Positions 8,901-18,116 of a stretch of DNA of 64,000 bases are shown here, one piece after another. Position 1 is the stretch's first letter; every line of letters begins with the position of its first letter. A program made the position numbers and the translations under genes. The stretch comes from CAVQEG01 sp963711465 (lineage in GTDB: Bacteria > Bacteroidota > Ignavibacteria > OLB7). The notes beneath the pieces are model-generated. The model saw only the letters and a program-made list of their open reading frames with translations. It did not search any database and was not told where the DNA came from. The DNA lies in the NCBI GenBank assembly GCA_963711465.1, contig CAVQEG010000002.1:730878-794877 (forward strand), written 5' to 3'.

Positions 8901-11435
8901 GTAGTAACCGGCGGTGTCGTCGTAGTAGTCGCGCCAGTCATAGTGCCGCAGCACCAGGAACTGGTCATAGTGATTCCGCGTCGTGTCGCGGTAGGCGAGC
9001 ATCGGACCACATGCACCGAAGTCGGGATTGACCCCGTTCCAGATTTCGAGCGAATCGATGAGGGCAGTGCTGTCGATCATCGAGGTTTCCGATCCGTCGG
9101 GATGCACGACGACCGTGCGCCACGTCGCATCGTCGAATCCGATGCTCCGCGTATTCAGGCTGTTATAGTGCCCGTCCATCACCTGCCAGTCGATTCCCTT
9201 CGCTCCATAGGCCAACGAGGTCGTTGCCATAGCCCAGAGTTCTGCCGCCTCCGGATAATGACCAACGACAGTATCGAGCTTCCAGCTCGTGTAGAGCGTA
9301 TCGATGCGGATGGACGTCGTGTGCGCCACGGAGTCGACGACCGAGTCGCGAAAGGCGTGGATGTTCGTCCACTGGGCGTTCGGACGGGCGGTTGAATCGT
9401 CCGTGTGAGCCGCGGCAAATCCCATCGGCCCGACGTTGAAGATCACCGAGGCAAGCCGGCGGTGGTATTGTCGGGCAACGGCAGCACCCTCACCAAGCGC
9501 GTCGCAGTTGGTGCCGTAGGGCTGGTATCCTGCAATCGAATCCGGCTTGTACTGGCCAAGGAAGCGGCGCTGATACATGGTCGTTGCCACTTCCACCGAA
9601 TCGAGCGTCCGCTGCCGGTCGGTTGTATCGATGATCAGCTCCGGCATCGAGACGTGGTTCTCCCACGTGCCCCATCCCTCGGCTTCGAAGTCCGTTCGTC
9701 CGCCATTGTGCTCCCGCAGGCGCGGCGGCTCGTTGTACGGCAGCTTGAGCCCTCTGTTCATCCACCCGTCGTAGGACATCATCTCTTCCACCGTCACCGC
9801 GTTCGGGTCGTACGTCGAATCTCCCTCCTGCTGAAGTGCATTCTGATAGCCGCCCTCCATCCAAGCCGGCACACCGTCGACATCCGGCGCATCGCCGTAC
9901 GGATTGCCACGCGTGTTCTCCATCGCCGCGTTGAGGTTGTCATGCAGCAGCTTGTACATCCGCTGGTAGCAGCGTGCCGCTGTCGGCGGAAACTCTGCGG
10001 AGATGGCAACGCCCATCACACACTTCCGCCGATCAGTATAGCCACCCTCCTGCCCGTTCTCTCCGTGCTTGTTGTACAGCGCATACGATCGGACCACATT
10101 GACGATCGAATCGTGGAACTGCTGCACCTCCGGGCGCGATTCGTCCCCGAGCATCAGATCCCCCAGCGAATCCCGAAACGCCACGCTCCTGAGCACCACC
10201 GGCTCGCCGCCCAGCCACCGTACCTCGATGTTCATCCGCTGTGATGTGTTGCCCGCGTACTGCGGGCCAGCCAGTCCCGTCGTCGGGTTCGCCTTCACGT
10301 AGATCGGGTAGCGCACCGTCCGGTACGCGTCCCAGTTCTCGTGGCCGCTCGGACCGTCCGGATAGAGCTCCGCCTTGGTCACGTACATCGTATCGAACGG
10401 CAGCGTCAGGTTCGTTGCCGGCTCTTTCGGCGCTGATCCCGCCGTGTCCACGTACCGCGACGTCTGCACCGTGTCCTCGGCGAAGTACGGCGTCTCGTGC
10501 GAGACGATCACCGCCAGCAGCGTGTCACCATCCGACGACGAGCCACCCGATCGCAGATGCCCCGTGACCACCAGATAATCGCGCCACTGACCGCCGTAAC
10601 CTCCGAAGACGTTGCTCCACGGATCCGACTGCTGCACCGAGTCAAAGTCATTCGGCTCCCATTGTCCGCTCACCGCGTCGTACTCCTGCGCCCATCGGTG
10701 CGTCTGCATCGGCTTCCAGTTGATCGCAATGTCCTTCGCGATCGTCTGCCCCGGCGTCGTGTTCGTTGAGTCGTAACGCATCTCGCCGGAAAACGTCCCA
10801 AAGTCGTTCATCACCCCATGATTCAGGTTCAATTCTCCACCACTCCGCCACGTAAACACCATCGGCATGTCGGCAAACAGCGCACTGTCGACCATGAGAA
10901 ATTCCTCCTCGGCTCCCTGTGCACCGAAGTGCGTCGTGCCCAGCGCGAAGGCGATCACACGGTGATCTCCTACCCACGGCGAGCGATCCAGCTGCTGCAG
11001 TTCCCCCGGAAAGAACTCCACACGCCGCCGGATCACGTCGATCCCGAAGTCGTCGCACCACGTCCATAGACTGTCATAATGGTTCAATGTATCCCATGTC
11101 GACCGTCGCTGACCTGTGCACACCGTGTCCCCCGTGATCGGGTCGATCCTCGCTCCGGCGATCGGACTCGACAGCCACTCCGGCTGATGCGGCGTGCTGT
11201 AGCACGCGCTCCATGGGAACGCGTCGGTCCACGCCCCGACGAAGAACCGGTCGGTCGTGTCCGTCGAGATCCCGTACATCTTCGCCACCGAGTCCGGTGG
11301 TGATTCCTGCGCCCGTAGCTGCCCCACGCTTAGCGTCAGCAGCGTCATGAGCAGCAGCAGGACTTCTGCCGCTCGTCGTTTGCCGGATGCCGCCTCCGCG
11401 CTCCGACTGGTGATCCGTTGCATGAGTCGACGCAT
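5943..11435 (-). CDS. Full-length 'head' surface protein, 1830 aa, T9SS-sorted (array unit 1)
   Basis: This is a very large secreted protein of unknown activity. The start is well supported: GAGGAGG lies 6 nt before the ATG. A long-n-region signal peptide (RRAAEVLLLLMTLLTLSVG) ends near residue 43. Residues about 45-460 are the 'head' region shared with the four truncated copies upstream (WTDAFPWSACYS, MYGISTDTTDRFF). Residues about 470-1120 form a unique region rich in W, Y, D and N (EEMMSYDGWMNRGLKLPYNEP, GIDWQVMDGHYNS) that could be a glycoside-hydrolase-like barrel; no active site can be named. Later parts look like beta-propeller or adhesion repeats. The C-terminus is a sorting domain (QAQPNPFTGTTELRF, SGREVMRPL, AGTYLVVL). 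It is the last gene of the tandem array in transcription order and the only head with a sorting domain. Confidence 0.85.
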   Translation of the reverse strand: MRRLMQRITSRSAEAASGKRRAAEVLLLLMTLLTLSVGQLRAQESPPDSVAKMYGISTDTTDRFFVGAWTDAFPWSACYSTPHQPEWLSSPIAGARIDPITGDTVCTGQRRSTWDTLNHYDSLWTWCDDFGIDVIRRRVEFFPGELQQLDRSPWVGDHRVIAFALGTTHFGAQGAEEEFLMVDSALFADMPMVFTWRSGGELNLNHGVMNDFGTFSGEMRYDSTNTTPGQTIAKDIAINWKPMQTHRWAQEYDAVSGQWEPNDFDSVQQSDPWSNVFGGYGGQWRDYLVVTGHLRSGGSSSDGDTLLAVIVSHETPYFAEDTVQTSRYVDTAGSAPKEPATNLTLPFDTMYVTKAELYPDGPSGHENWDAYRTVRYPIYVKANPTTGLAGPQYAGNTSQRMNIEVRWLGGEPVVLRSVAFRDSLGDLMLGDESRPEVQQFHDSIVNVVRSYALYNKHGENGQEGGYTDRRKCVMGVAISAEFPPTAARCYQRMYKLLHDNLNAAMENTRGNPYGDAPDVDGVPAWMEGGYQNALQQEGDSTYDPNAVTVEEMMSYDGWMNRGLKLPYNEPPRLREHNGGRTDFEAEGWGTWENHVSMPELIIDTTDRQRTLDSVEVATTMYQRRFLGQYKPDSIAGYQPYGTNCDALGEGAAVARQYHRRLASVIFNVGPMGFAAAHTDDSTARPNAQWTNIHAFRDSVVDSVAHTTSIRIDTLYTSWKLDTVVGHYPEAAELWAMATTSLAYGAKGIDWQVMDGHYNSLNTRSIGFDDATWRTVVVHPDGSETSMIDSTALIDSLEIWNGVNPDFGACGPMLAYRDTTRNHYDQFLVLRHYDWRDYYDDTAGYYIPDFYTGWGVRSRATKEIDHWLHRIGPELMKLAWRNTYSINYTVPQNYTITYFPYGETAHNWDTATALERGVGYRPVPSDEIFSSVTAYRRDKILIPGLNTIGDSLVADSPEHTYVEVGLFEPRHDTTGDPMRDTNYMFLVNRRTFERPRGDYSISPTSARGRMMDSVSEMRVIDVRLNLRHPDSSQYNFVRVREIEPTTDTLPLATGPRVGLDTAIAADSSFRIALNPGHGALLEITYLPPDESVVAGDLRFSNQRHIVFDGSRYHCVYFRWNPSDPTNTFDTIFYRRSLRSDDMPLGSILWEPKAFEVPVSINDEVPSESRWENRFPSLTFRTRPGTGSGYTRDTIVSVVWTAHSTDSAHASDREICYRNIFSSGDGPATPQLTIETIGWHAGLDPTQWGTPVINRANGGEFIAWSDSVAGIVARHRYLGGAWWSSGGLTPFDTVSKAQTQAFGYAGQYPTVTSFAHIVSLDSNCGIAWQQQVDPNNSDIMHARLVDDYGGQQLTHLNVHLLNNPGGMHVHPSLDQQQNLWQEVQDVATWEEHLGPNLILWSAQDFTETRLRRTYDTLPGGAIVEMQWDSIEAPGYTARCAYDAVKIATPTPFAWPNIGALNQYSTLADSTDSTFSAITYHLPPVNGNPEAMHQLLVRWASDRFKSDYPRTYTWGGDQPSGTSSPVNLENRFAALYRTTDAVTGDTAFRTSRQFFAKFGRPTGYLSDGRELALRAEDSTRAGYIVGLRDVWYATATTSSPIPVVTLADPFTPIDSLPQAVERLRTDAFSTGDSTGFGVELVARFFGDSSAAAGSSIAVVCELVDSNTGVVAARMDSVVVSPVLDSQSVVLDPVYDLLSGTYFIRLRVVELADSVRPYTRTPLAGYSAWVDHDSSFGKLRREATTGGTTARIQAQPNPFTGTTELRFSIPASGPASVTIYNQSGREVMRPLERQNVEAGRYAIRIDGSQLPAGTYLVVLKMPSEQVVDKLVIVR

Positions 11436-11531
11436 GGTCGCCTCCTCTGTGGTTGATTGACTATGGGCGGATCAGCCGTTTGCCGATCCACATGTGGTTG
11501 GTGTTTATCGGTGGGTAGGGGGGTGAGTGAC
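11436..11531 (-). promoter_or_regulatory. Conserved 96-bp spacer between FG-GAP and head genes
   Basis: The same 96 bp recurs before all five heads (also 14726-14821, 18021-18116, 21324-21419, 24606-24701). It carries the head ribosome-binding site GAGGAGG and a 10-bp palindrome CCACATGTGG at 11488-11497, plus GGATC/GATCC arms. In the most decayed unit (14726-14821) the palindrome is changed to CGACATGTGG. No clear promoter can be named, so it may be only a translated-gene spacer or a regulatory site. Confidence 0.5.
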
Positions 11532-13109
11532 TCAGAGTTTTCGAATCGGAATGGTGGCGATCGGTCGGCCTTCGCCGTCGTAGACGCTCAGCACGTACGC
11601 GCCCGAGGCAACACCCGCGCAGTGCCACTGCGCAGCCGGACTCCCGTCCTGCAGCGTTCCGCGGCCCACCAAGCGCCCAAGCATGTCATGCACCTCGAAG
11701 TGTCGCGGCCAGTGCCGCAGGTCCCCGCGCCACGCAATGTTCAATTCGTCATGCGTCGGGTTCGGCCACACGCTCAGCGCGTCGGCCTTGCCCTCGGACT
11801 CGACCCGGCGCACCTCGACCGTCGGGTCGTCGTTCGGGATGTACGGGCCGCCCGCGAAAATCGTCACGTAGCTCGCCTCAGGATCCGCGATCGCGAACTC
11901 CGGCCATCCATCCCCGTTGAGATCGCCCAGCTGGTACATCCGATGAAATGGTTGAATGCCATGCGACGCATCCCACGTCCCGTTCGGGCCATTCAAACCG
12001 CCTGAGAACGTCAATAGCGAGGACCCCCATGGTGGGTTCGCGACCGTGGCGAAGGTCTCGAAGCGTCGGTTATTGATGTTTCCGGGTACGTACGGATAGT
12101 TGACGGCGTCCTCGGCGTAGTCGACAACTGCGTCGGCCGCCGACGGATCGAATGATCGCGTCCGTGCATTGCCGCGACTTGAGAGAAACATCTCGACTCC
12201 CCACCCAAGCAGATCCGGCGTTCCGTCACCGTCGACGTCCGACAAGTCGATGGCGAAATCGGGGTGGTAGAATGTTCGATCCGGCACCGTTGCAGCCGTC
12301 GGAATCCTTCCATTGCCGAAGTACACGCTGAAGCGATCGCCCGGCCCGTTATCGTCTTCCACCCGCGTCAGCAGATCCGGATGCCCATCCCCATCGACAT
12401 CGGCAACCTCAAGATCCGCCGTGTTCGATCGCGAGTGCGGCTGCGGATTGATGAGCACCACCGCCGGCGTGTCCAGCGTGAAGTTCGGCCCGCCTTCGTA
12501 GATCCAGATCTCTCCGTTGTCACGCCAGCCCCCGTCGTGGTACGCCGTGGCCGAGAACAGGATCAGCTCGTCGTCGCCATCCCCGTCGAGATCCGCTGCT
12601 GCTACGTCGCTCAGAAGCACCAGTGGATCAGTCCCCGGCCACGAGTCCCACATCGCTCGGGCCGTGTCGGCGATCCGCCCACTGTCCAGAGCGAAGACAC
12701 CTACAAAGGTTCGCAACCACCCCTTGTCGCCCCTATGCTCTACGCGGTATAGTACGACCGACTTCTGACCGTTACCGTAGAAGTCGCCCACAACCGGATC
12801 GATCTGCGCCCCCATGTTCTCCAGCTGCGTCGTCGTGTCCCGTCGTGGTCCATCCGCGCCGCCATGGAACAGTTGATAGCCGTTGTAGGGAGCGTTGGCA
12901 AACATCAGGAACTCATCATATCCATCGCCGTCGAGGTCCGGCAGGCCAGCCAGTCTGTCTCCGATGTAGTCCCCTGGGCTCCCGCTCAAGCCCCAGTACA
13001 CCCGCAGCGTCACCGCTGCCGGATTCGCCGTCACCGTCGTCACCGGCTGCGACTGCGCCACGATGGTGGCAGCACACATGCCGAGGAGAACTACTCCTAT
13101 GCTTCGCAT
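11532..13109 (-). CDS. FG-GAP/VCBS-repeat surface protein, T9SS-sorted (unit 1)
   Basis: This 525-aa secreted beta-propeller-type protein starts at 13109, where AAGGAG lies 6 nt upstream. A 21-codon upstream extension is open but adds nothing signal-like. The signal peptide is MRSIGVVLLGMCAATIVAQ. Integrin-like FG-GAP repeats carry calcium-binding loops D-x-D-G-D-G: DLDGDGYDE, DLDGDGDDEL, DVDGDGHPD, DVDGDGTPD, DLNGDGWPE. The C-terminus is a sorting domain (SVWPNPTHDELNIAW, LGRLVGRGTL, SGAYVLSVYDG). Mosaic make-up: signal type 1, variable block D1 (residues ~30-150), variable block B1 (~290-385). The gene is intact. Its function is probably surface binding or display, inferred from family and context. 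Confidence 0.87.
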   Translation of the reverse strand: MRSIGVVLLGMCAATIVAQSQPVTTVTANPAAVTLRVYWGLSGSPGDYIGDRLAGLPDLDGDGYDEFLMFANAPYNGYQLFHGGADGPRRDTTTQLENMGAQIDPVVGDFYGNGQKSVVLYRVEHRGDKGWLRTFVGVFALDSGRIADTARAMWDSWPGTDPLVLLSDVAAADLDGDGDDELILFSATAYHDGGWRDNGEIWIYEGGPNFTLDTPAVVLINPQPHSRSNTADLEVADVDGDGHPDLLTRVEDDNGPGDRFSVYFGNGRIPTAATVPDRTFYHPDFAIDLSDVDGDGTPDLLGWGVEMFLSSRGNARTRSFDPSAADAVVDYAEDAVNYPYVPGNINNRRFETFATVANPPWGSSLLTFSGGLNGPNGTWDASHGIQPFHRMYQLGDLNGDGWPEFAIADPEASYVTIFAGGPYIPNDDPTVEVRRVESEGKADALSVWPNPTHDELNIAWRGDLRHWPRHFEVHDMLGRLVGRGTLQDGSPAAQWHCAGVASGAYVLSVYDGEGRPIATIPIRKL

Positions 13110-13209
13110 CGATGCTCCTTGCTGGTTTGTGACCCTCGGCCCAGGTCGACCGAGTGACGGGCATGTCCCCATTAGTACAACAATTCAACGACGAAAAGTT
13201 CTCAGCCGA

Positions 13210-14725
13210 TTACAATTTTCCCGACCGCTCCTGCCCACGGTGTACCCGCGATTCGTCCCCGAGCATCAGATCCCCCAGCGAGTCGCGAATCGACACGCTC
13301 CTGAGCACCACCGGCTCGCCGCCCAGCCACCGTACCTCGAGGTTCAGCCGTCGCGATGAATTGCCCTCGAGCTGCGCTCCGATGGACGTCGGCTCCAGAT
13401 TCTGCGTCATGTCCACGTCGTCTCTTTGGTCATCGATCCCGCGCACTGCAAAGCCGACCTCCTGGTAGGCGTCCCAGCTGAGTCCATCGGCCGGTTCGAG
13501 CATTGCCTTGGTGACATACAACGTCGCCACCGACCGCGTCAGATTCCGCTCAGCGATGATCGCGCGCCCCGTGAGACTGTCGTTGGACTGCTGCGCTTCG
13601 CTCTGGTACTGATCCCGCGTCTGTTGCAACACCGTCACCGACAGCAGCGTGTCAGTATCCAATGACTCGCCCACCACATTCAGGTGCCCCTTGACGATGA
13701 TGTACACCACGCTGTCGCGCCGAAGCTTCCCCATGATGGTCTTCCACCGATCCCTCTCCTGCACCCACTCCTCGTCGTTGCCCGCCCACTGCGTGTCCGC
13801 CGCCTCGGGCTCCTGCGGCCATCGGTGCGTCTGCATCGGCTTCCAGTTGATCGCAATGTCCTTCGCGATCGTCTGCCCCGGCGTCGTGTTCGTTGAGTCG
13901 TAACGCATCTCGCCGGCACGATCCCCGAAGTCGTTCTTCACGCTTGGATTCGTCTGAAGCGCATCCACCACTCCGCCACGTAAACACCATCGGCATGTCG
14001 GCAAACAGCGCGCTGTCGACCATGAGAAATTCCTCCTCGGCTCCCTGTGCACCGAAGTGCGTCGTGCCCAGCGCGAAGGCGATCACACGGTGATCTCCTA
14101 CCCACGGCGAGCGATCCAGCTGCTGCAGTTCCCCCGGAAAGAACTCCACACGCCGCCGGATCACGTCGATCCCGAAGTCGTCGCACCACGTCCATAAGCT
14201 GTCGTAGTGGCTTCGGCTCTGCCAGACACCCGTCTCGCGGTCCGATACCGGCCGCTCGTCGACGCAGGCCGCGTTGCGCTCACTTGGCGTAGCCCCACTA
14301 CGCACGCGCTCGCGCGCCTTGCCTGCGTCGACGACCGTCCGATCTCGACCTCGCTCACGAGTGTCCGACGAGCCTGGCGTGTCCCACGTCGAGCGTCGCG
14401 CTCCGGTGCACACCGTATCGCCTGTGATCGGGTCGATCCTCGCTCCGGCGATCGGACTCGACAGCCATTCCGGCTGATGCGACGTGCTGTAGCACGCGCT
14501 CCATGGGAACGCGTCGGTCCACGCCCCGACGAAGAACCGGTCGGTCGTGTCCGTCGAGATCCCGTACATCTTCGCCACCGAGTCCGGTGGTGACTCCTGC
14601 GCCCGTAGCTGCCCGACGCTCAGCGTCAGCAGTCCCGTGAGCAGCAGCAGGACTTCTGCCGCTCGTCGTTTGCCGGATGCCGCCTCGGCGCTCCGACTGG
14701 TGATCAGTTGCATGAGTCGACGCAT
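13210..14725 (-). pseudogene. Truncated, frameshifted head gene (unit 2)
   Basis: The first part reads like the other heads from the ATG at 14725, then shifts frame near 13970, between TWRSGG and NPSVKNDFG. The rest continues in another frame to a stop at 13210. The segment after KPMQTHRWPQE is strongly diverged from all other heads (DTQWAGNDEEWVQERDRW, VVYIIVKGHLNVVGESL). It rejoins them only at LEVRWLGGEPVVLRSV and ends RVHRGQERSGKL. There is no sorting domain. A 162-bp net in-frame insertion sits at about 14211-14377. A silent cassette or a dead copy are both possible. Confidence 0.85.
14211..14377. mobile_element. Palindromic in-frame insertion within head 2
   Basis: Relative to the other four heads (S-T-W-D-T-L-N-H-Y-D-S), this copy carries 56 extra-type residues between WDT and HYDSLW, starting PGSSDTRERGRD. 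The DNA contains inverted arms TCGTCGACGCAGGC (14256-14269) and its exact complement (14321-14334). An inner perfect hairpin GCGTAG/CTACGC (14287-14303) sits between them. It keeps the reading frame. It behaves like small palindromic elements that insert in coding genes. No other copy was noticed in the window. Confidence 0.65.
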
Positions 14726-14821
14726 GGTCGCCTCCTCTGTGGTTGATTGACTATGGGCGGATCAGCCGTTTGCCGATCGACATGTGGTTGGTGTTTATCG
14801 GTGGGTAGGGGGGTGAGTGAC

Positions 14822-16398
14822 TCAGAGTTTTCGAATCGGAATGGTGGCGATCGGTCGGCCTTCGCCGTCGTAGACGCTCAGCACGTACGCGCCCGAGGCA
14901 ACACCCGCGCAGTGCCACTGCGCAGCCGGACTCCCGTCCTGCAGCGTTCCGCGGCCCACCAAGCGCCCAAGCATGTCATGCACCTCGAAGTGTCGCGGCC
15001 AGTGCCGCAGGTCCCCGCGCCACGCGATGTTCAATTCGTCATGCGTCGGGTTCGGCCACACGCTCAGCGCGTCGGCCTTGCCCTCGGACTCGACCCGGCG
15101 CACCTCGACCGTCGGGTCGTCGTTCGGGATGTACGGGCCGCCCGCGAAAATCGTCACGTAGCTCGCCTCAGGATCCGCGATCGCGAACTCCGGCCATCCA
15201 TCCCCGTTGAGATCGCCCAGCTGGTACATCCGCTGGTAGGAGAGGATGCGGTGCGACGCGTCCCACGTCGGGTTCGGGCCGTTGGCCCCGCCGCTGAGAG
15301 TCAACAGCAGAACGTCCCACGGTGGGGCGGCATCCATCCCCAGCGACTCGTAGCGCCGGTTGTTGATGTACCCCGGTGCCGACTCGTATGTCACCGGATC
15401 GTCGGGAAAGTCGTAGTCGATATCCGCCGCACCGCGATCAAACGATCGGGTTCGAGCATTGCCACGGGTGGACAGAAACCCGAAGATTCCGTCTGCAAAA
15501 ATGTCCTTCGCGCCGTCACCATCGACGTCGCTCAGGCACAGCGTCGCCCCCAACGGCAGGTAGAACGTTCGTTCCGGGACCGTCGTCGCCTTCGGAATCC
15601 TTCCATTGCCGAAGTAGATACTCACGGCGATCGCCCGGCTTCCGTTATCGTCTCCACCCGCGTCAGCAGATCCGGATGCCCATCCCCATCGACATCGGCA
15701 ACCTCCAGATCCGCCGTGTTCGATCGCGAGTGCGGCTGTGGATTGATGAGCACCACCGTCGGCGTGTCCAGCGTGAAGTTCGGCCCGCCTTCGTAGATCC
15801 AGATCTCTCCGTTGTCACGCCAGCCCCCGTCGTGGTACGCCGTGGCCGAGAACAGGATCAGCTCGTCGTCGCCATCCCCGTCGAGATCCGCTGCTGCTAC
15901 GTCGCTCAGAAGCACCAGTGGATCAGTCCCCGGCCACGAGTCCCACATCGCTCGGGCCGTGTCGGCGATCCGCCCACTGTCCAGAGCGAAGAGGTAAAGG
16001 TCGAATCGGTCCCACGATCGCGGTCCCTGCAGCCAGTGGCCATATAACGCCACGTACCGTTTTCCACCCCCGTAGAAGTTTCCTACTACAGGAACCGTGC
16101 TCGCCACCTTCCCGGAGAAAAACCATGTTGTGTCCGGTCTCGGACGAAGAGAATCTCCATGGAACAGCTGCCACCCATACGGATTGTCACGTGTCAGAAT
16201 CAACTCATCGCGGCCGTCGCCGTCGATATCGGGCAACGACCCGACCGTTCCAACTCTAAACCCGCTGCTACCATCCAGCCCCCAGTACACCCGCAGCGTC
16301 ACCGCTGCCGGATTCGCCGTCACCGTCGTCACCGGCTGTGCTGCCGCATCGATCTGAATCGCGATGATCGCGAGAATGATGACCTGGAAGTGGCGCAT
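14822..16398 (-). pseudogene. Frameshifted FG-GAP/VCBS surface protein gene (unit 2)
   Basis: The start at 16398 is preceded by GAGGGGG at 6-nt spacing and gives signal peptide type 2 (MRHFQVIILAIIAIQIDAA). The frame is lost near 15625-15650: the coding strand reads RVETITEAGRSP and stop where intact paralogues read RVEDDNGPGDRF. Downstream the frame resumes at SIYFGNGRIPKATTVPE and keeps FG-GAP loops and the sorting domain. Variable blocks are D2 (shared with unit 3) and B2 (unique: GATLCLSDVDGDGAKDIFAD). An upstream half of about 260 residues without a sorting domain could still be made. Confidence 0.85.
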
Positions 16399-16502
16399 CG
16401 AATCCCCCTCTGTCGAGCGTGGTCTCTCTCGGGTCTCGGTCGGATCTCTGCATGAAGCATCCGCCGATGCATTCGTTTCAATTGTGAATATCGAGCATTC
16501 TA

Positions 16503-16538
16503 CTGCTGATCCTACAGCAGCGACAATTATTTTGTCGC
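16503..16538 (-). terminator. Pair of hairpins spanning the end of head 3
   Basis: CTGCTG/CAGCAG (16503-16520) and GCGACA/TGTCGC with an A/T-rich loop (16520-16538) are perfect 6-bp stems. The second spans the stop codon of the downstream-shifted head ORF. The same pair recurs at 19802-19837 and 23088-23123, beside heads 4 and 5. They could end or pause transcription upstream of each FG-GAP gene's leader or protect RNA ends. No U-tract follows. Confidence 0.35.
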
Positions 16539-18020
16539 AATCGTGCCGGTACGGACACCATCTTCCCCGTTCTGCGCCACATTCGAATTGGAGACTGAAT
16601 CCCGCATTCCTTGTAATGACCACTGTTTTCCACCCTCCTGCCCGTTCTCTCCGGTCTTGTTGTACAGCGCCAGGTCTCGTGTTACCTGTACGATCGAATC
16701 GTGGAACTGCTGCACCTCCGGCCGTGACTCGTCCCCGAGCATCAGGTCTCCCAGCGAATCCCGAAACGCCACGCTCCTGAGCACCACCGGCTCGCCGCCC
16801 AGCCACCGTACCTCGATGTTCATCCGCTGTGATGTGTTGCCCGCGTACTGCGGGCCAGCCAGTCCCGTCCTCGGGTTCACCTTCACGTAGATCGGGTAGC
16901 GCACCGTCCGGTACGCGTCCCAGTTGATATTCACTGAATCGACCGGCTTCAACTCCGCCTTGGTCACGTACATCGTATCGAACGGCAGCGTCAGGTTCGT
17001 TGCCGGCTCTTTCGGCGCTGATCCCGCCGTGTCCACGTACCGCGACTGCTGCACGTCGGCCACCGCGAAGTACGGCGTCTCGTGCGAGACGATCACCTCC
17101 AGCAGCGTGTCACCATCCGACAGAGAGCCACCCGATCGCAGATGCCCCGTGACCACCAGATAATCGCGCCACTGACCGCCGTAACCTCCGAAGACGTTGC
17201 TCCACGGATCCGACTGCTGCACCGAGTCAAAGTCATTCGGCTCCCATTGTCCGCTCACCGCGTCGTACTCCTGCGCCCATCGGTGCGTCTGCATCGGCTT
17301 CCAGTTGATCGCAATGTCCTTCGCGATCGTCTGCCCCGGCGTCGTGTTCGTTGAGTCGTAACGCATCTCGCCGGAAAACGTCCCGAAGTCGTTCATCACC
17401 CCATGATTCAGGTTCAATTCTCCACCACTCCGCCACGTAAACACCATCGGCATGTCGGCAAACAGCGCACTGTCGACCATGAGAAATTCCTCCTCGGCTC
17501 CCTGTGCACCGAAGTGCGTCGTGCCCAGCGCGAAGGCGATCACACGGTGATCTCCTACCCACGGCGAGCGATCCAGCTGCTGCAGTTCCCCCGGAAAGAA
17601 CTCCACACGCCGCCGGATCACGTCGATCCCGAAGTCGTCGCACCACGTCCATAGACTGTCATAATGGTTCAATGTATCCCATGTCGACCGTCGCTGACCT
17701 GTGCACACCGTGTCCCCCGTGATCGGGTCGATCCTCGCTCCGGCGATCGGACTCGACAGCCATTCCGGCTGATGCGGCGTGCTGTAGCACGCGCTCCATG
17801 GGAACGCGTCGGTCCACGCCCCGACGAAGAACCGGTCGGTCGTGTCCGTCGAGATCCCGTACATCTTCGCCACCGAGTCCGGTCGCGACTCCTGTGCCCG
17901 TAGCTGCCCGACGCTCAGCGTCAGCAGTCCCGTGAGCAGCAGCAGGACTTCTGCCGCTCGTCGTTTGCCGGATGCCGCCTCCGCGCTCCGACTGGTGATC
18001 CGTTGCATGAGTCGACGCAT
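16527..18020 (-). CDS. Truncated head protein, 497 aa (unit 3)
   Basis: This is an intact ORF with the same start, RBS and signal peptide as the 1830-aa head. Residues about 45-450 match the full-length head closely, including WTDAFPWSACYS, EMRYDSTNTTPGQTIAKD and EVRWLGGEPVVLRSV. It then runs through LALYNKTGENGQEGG into a short unrelated tail, WSLQGMRDSVSNSNVAQNGED, and stops. It lacks the catalytic-like middle and the sorting domain of the full-length protein. If exported through Sec it would stay periplasmic, because T9SS needs the missing domain. It may be a donor cassette rather than a working protein. Confidence 0.75.
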   Translation of the reverse strand: MRRLMQRITSRSAEAASGKRRAAEVLLLLTGLLTLSVGQLRAQESRPDSVAKMYGISTDTTDRFFVGAWTDAFPWSACYSTPHQPEWLSSPIAGARIDPITGDTVCTGQRRSTWDTLNHYDSLWTWCDDFGIDVIRRRVEFFPGELQQLDRSPWVGDHRVIAFALGTTHFGAQGAEEEFLMVDSALFADMPMVFTWRSGGELNLNHGVMNDFGTFSGEMRYDSTNTTPGQTIAKDIAINWKPMQTHRWAQEYDAVSGQWEPNDFDSVQQSDPWSNVFGGYGGQWRDYLVVTGHLRSGGSLSDGDTLLEVIVSHETPYFAVADVQQSRYVDTAGSAPKEPATNLTLPFDTMYVTKAELKPVDSVNINWDAYRTVRYPIYVKVNPRTGLAGPQYAGNTSQRMNIEVRWLGGEPVVLRSVAFRDSLGDLMLGDESRPEVQQFHDSIVQVTRDLALYNKTGENGQEGGKQWSLQGMRDSVSNSNVAQNGEDGVRTGTIATK

Positions 18021-18116
18021 GGTCGCCTCCTCTGTGGTTGATTGACTATGGGCGGATCAGCCGTTTGCCGATCCACATGTGGTTGGTGTTTATCGGTGGG
18101 TAGGGGGGTGAGTGAC

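Noticed and set aside
15622..16806. Extended N-terminus before the FG-GAP starts (also 18117-20105 and 22114-23391)
   Set aside because: The upstream part overlaps the end of the head gene in another frame; the signal peptide with GAGGGGG in front fixes the real start.
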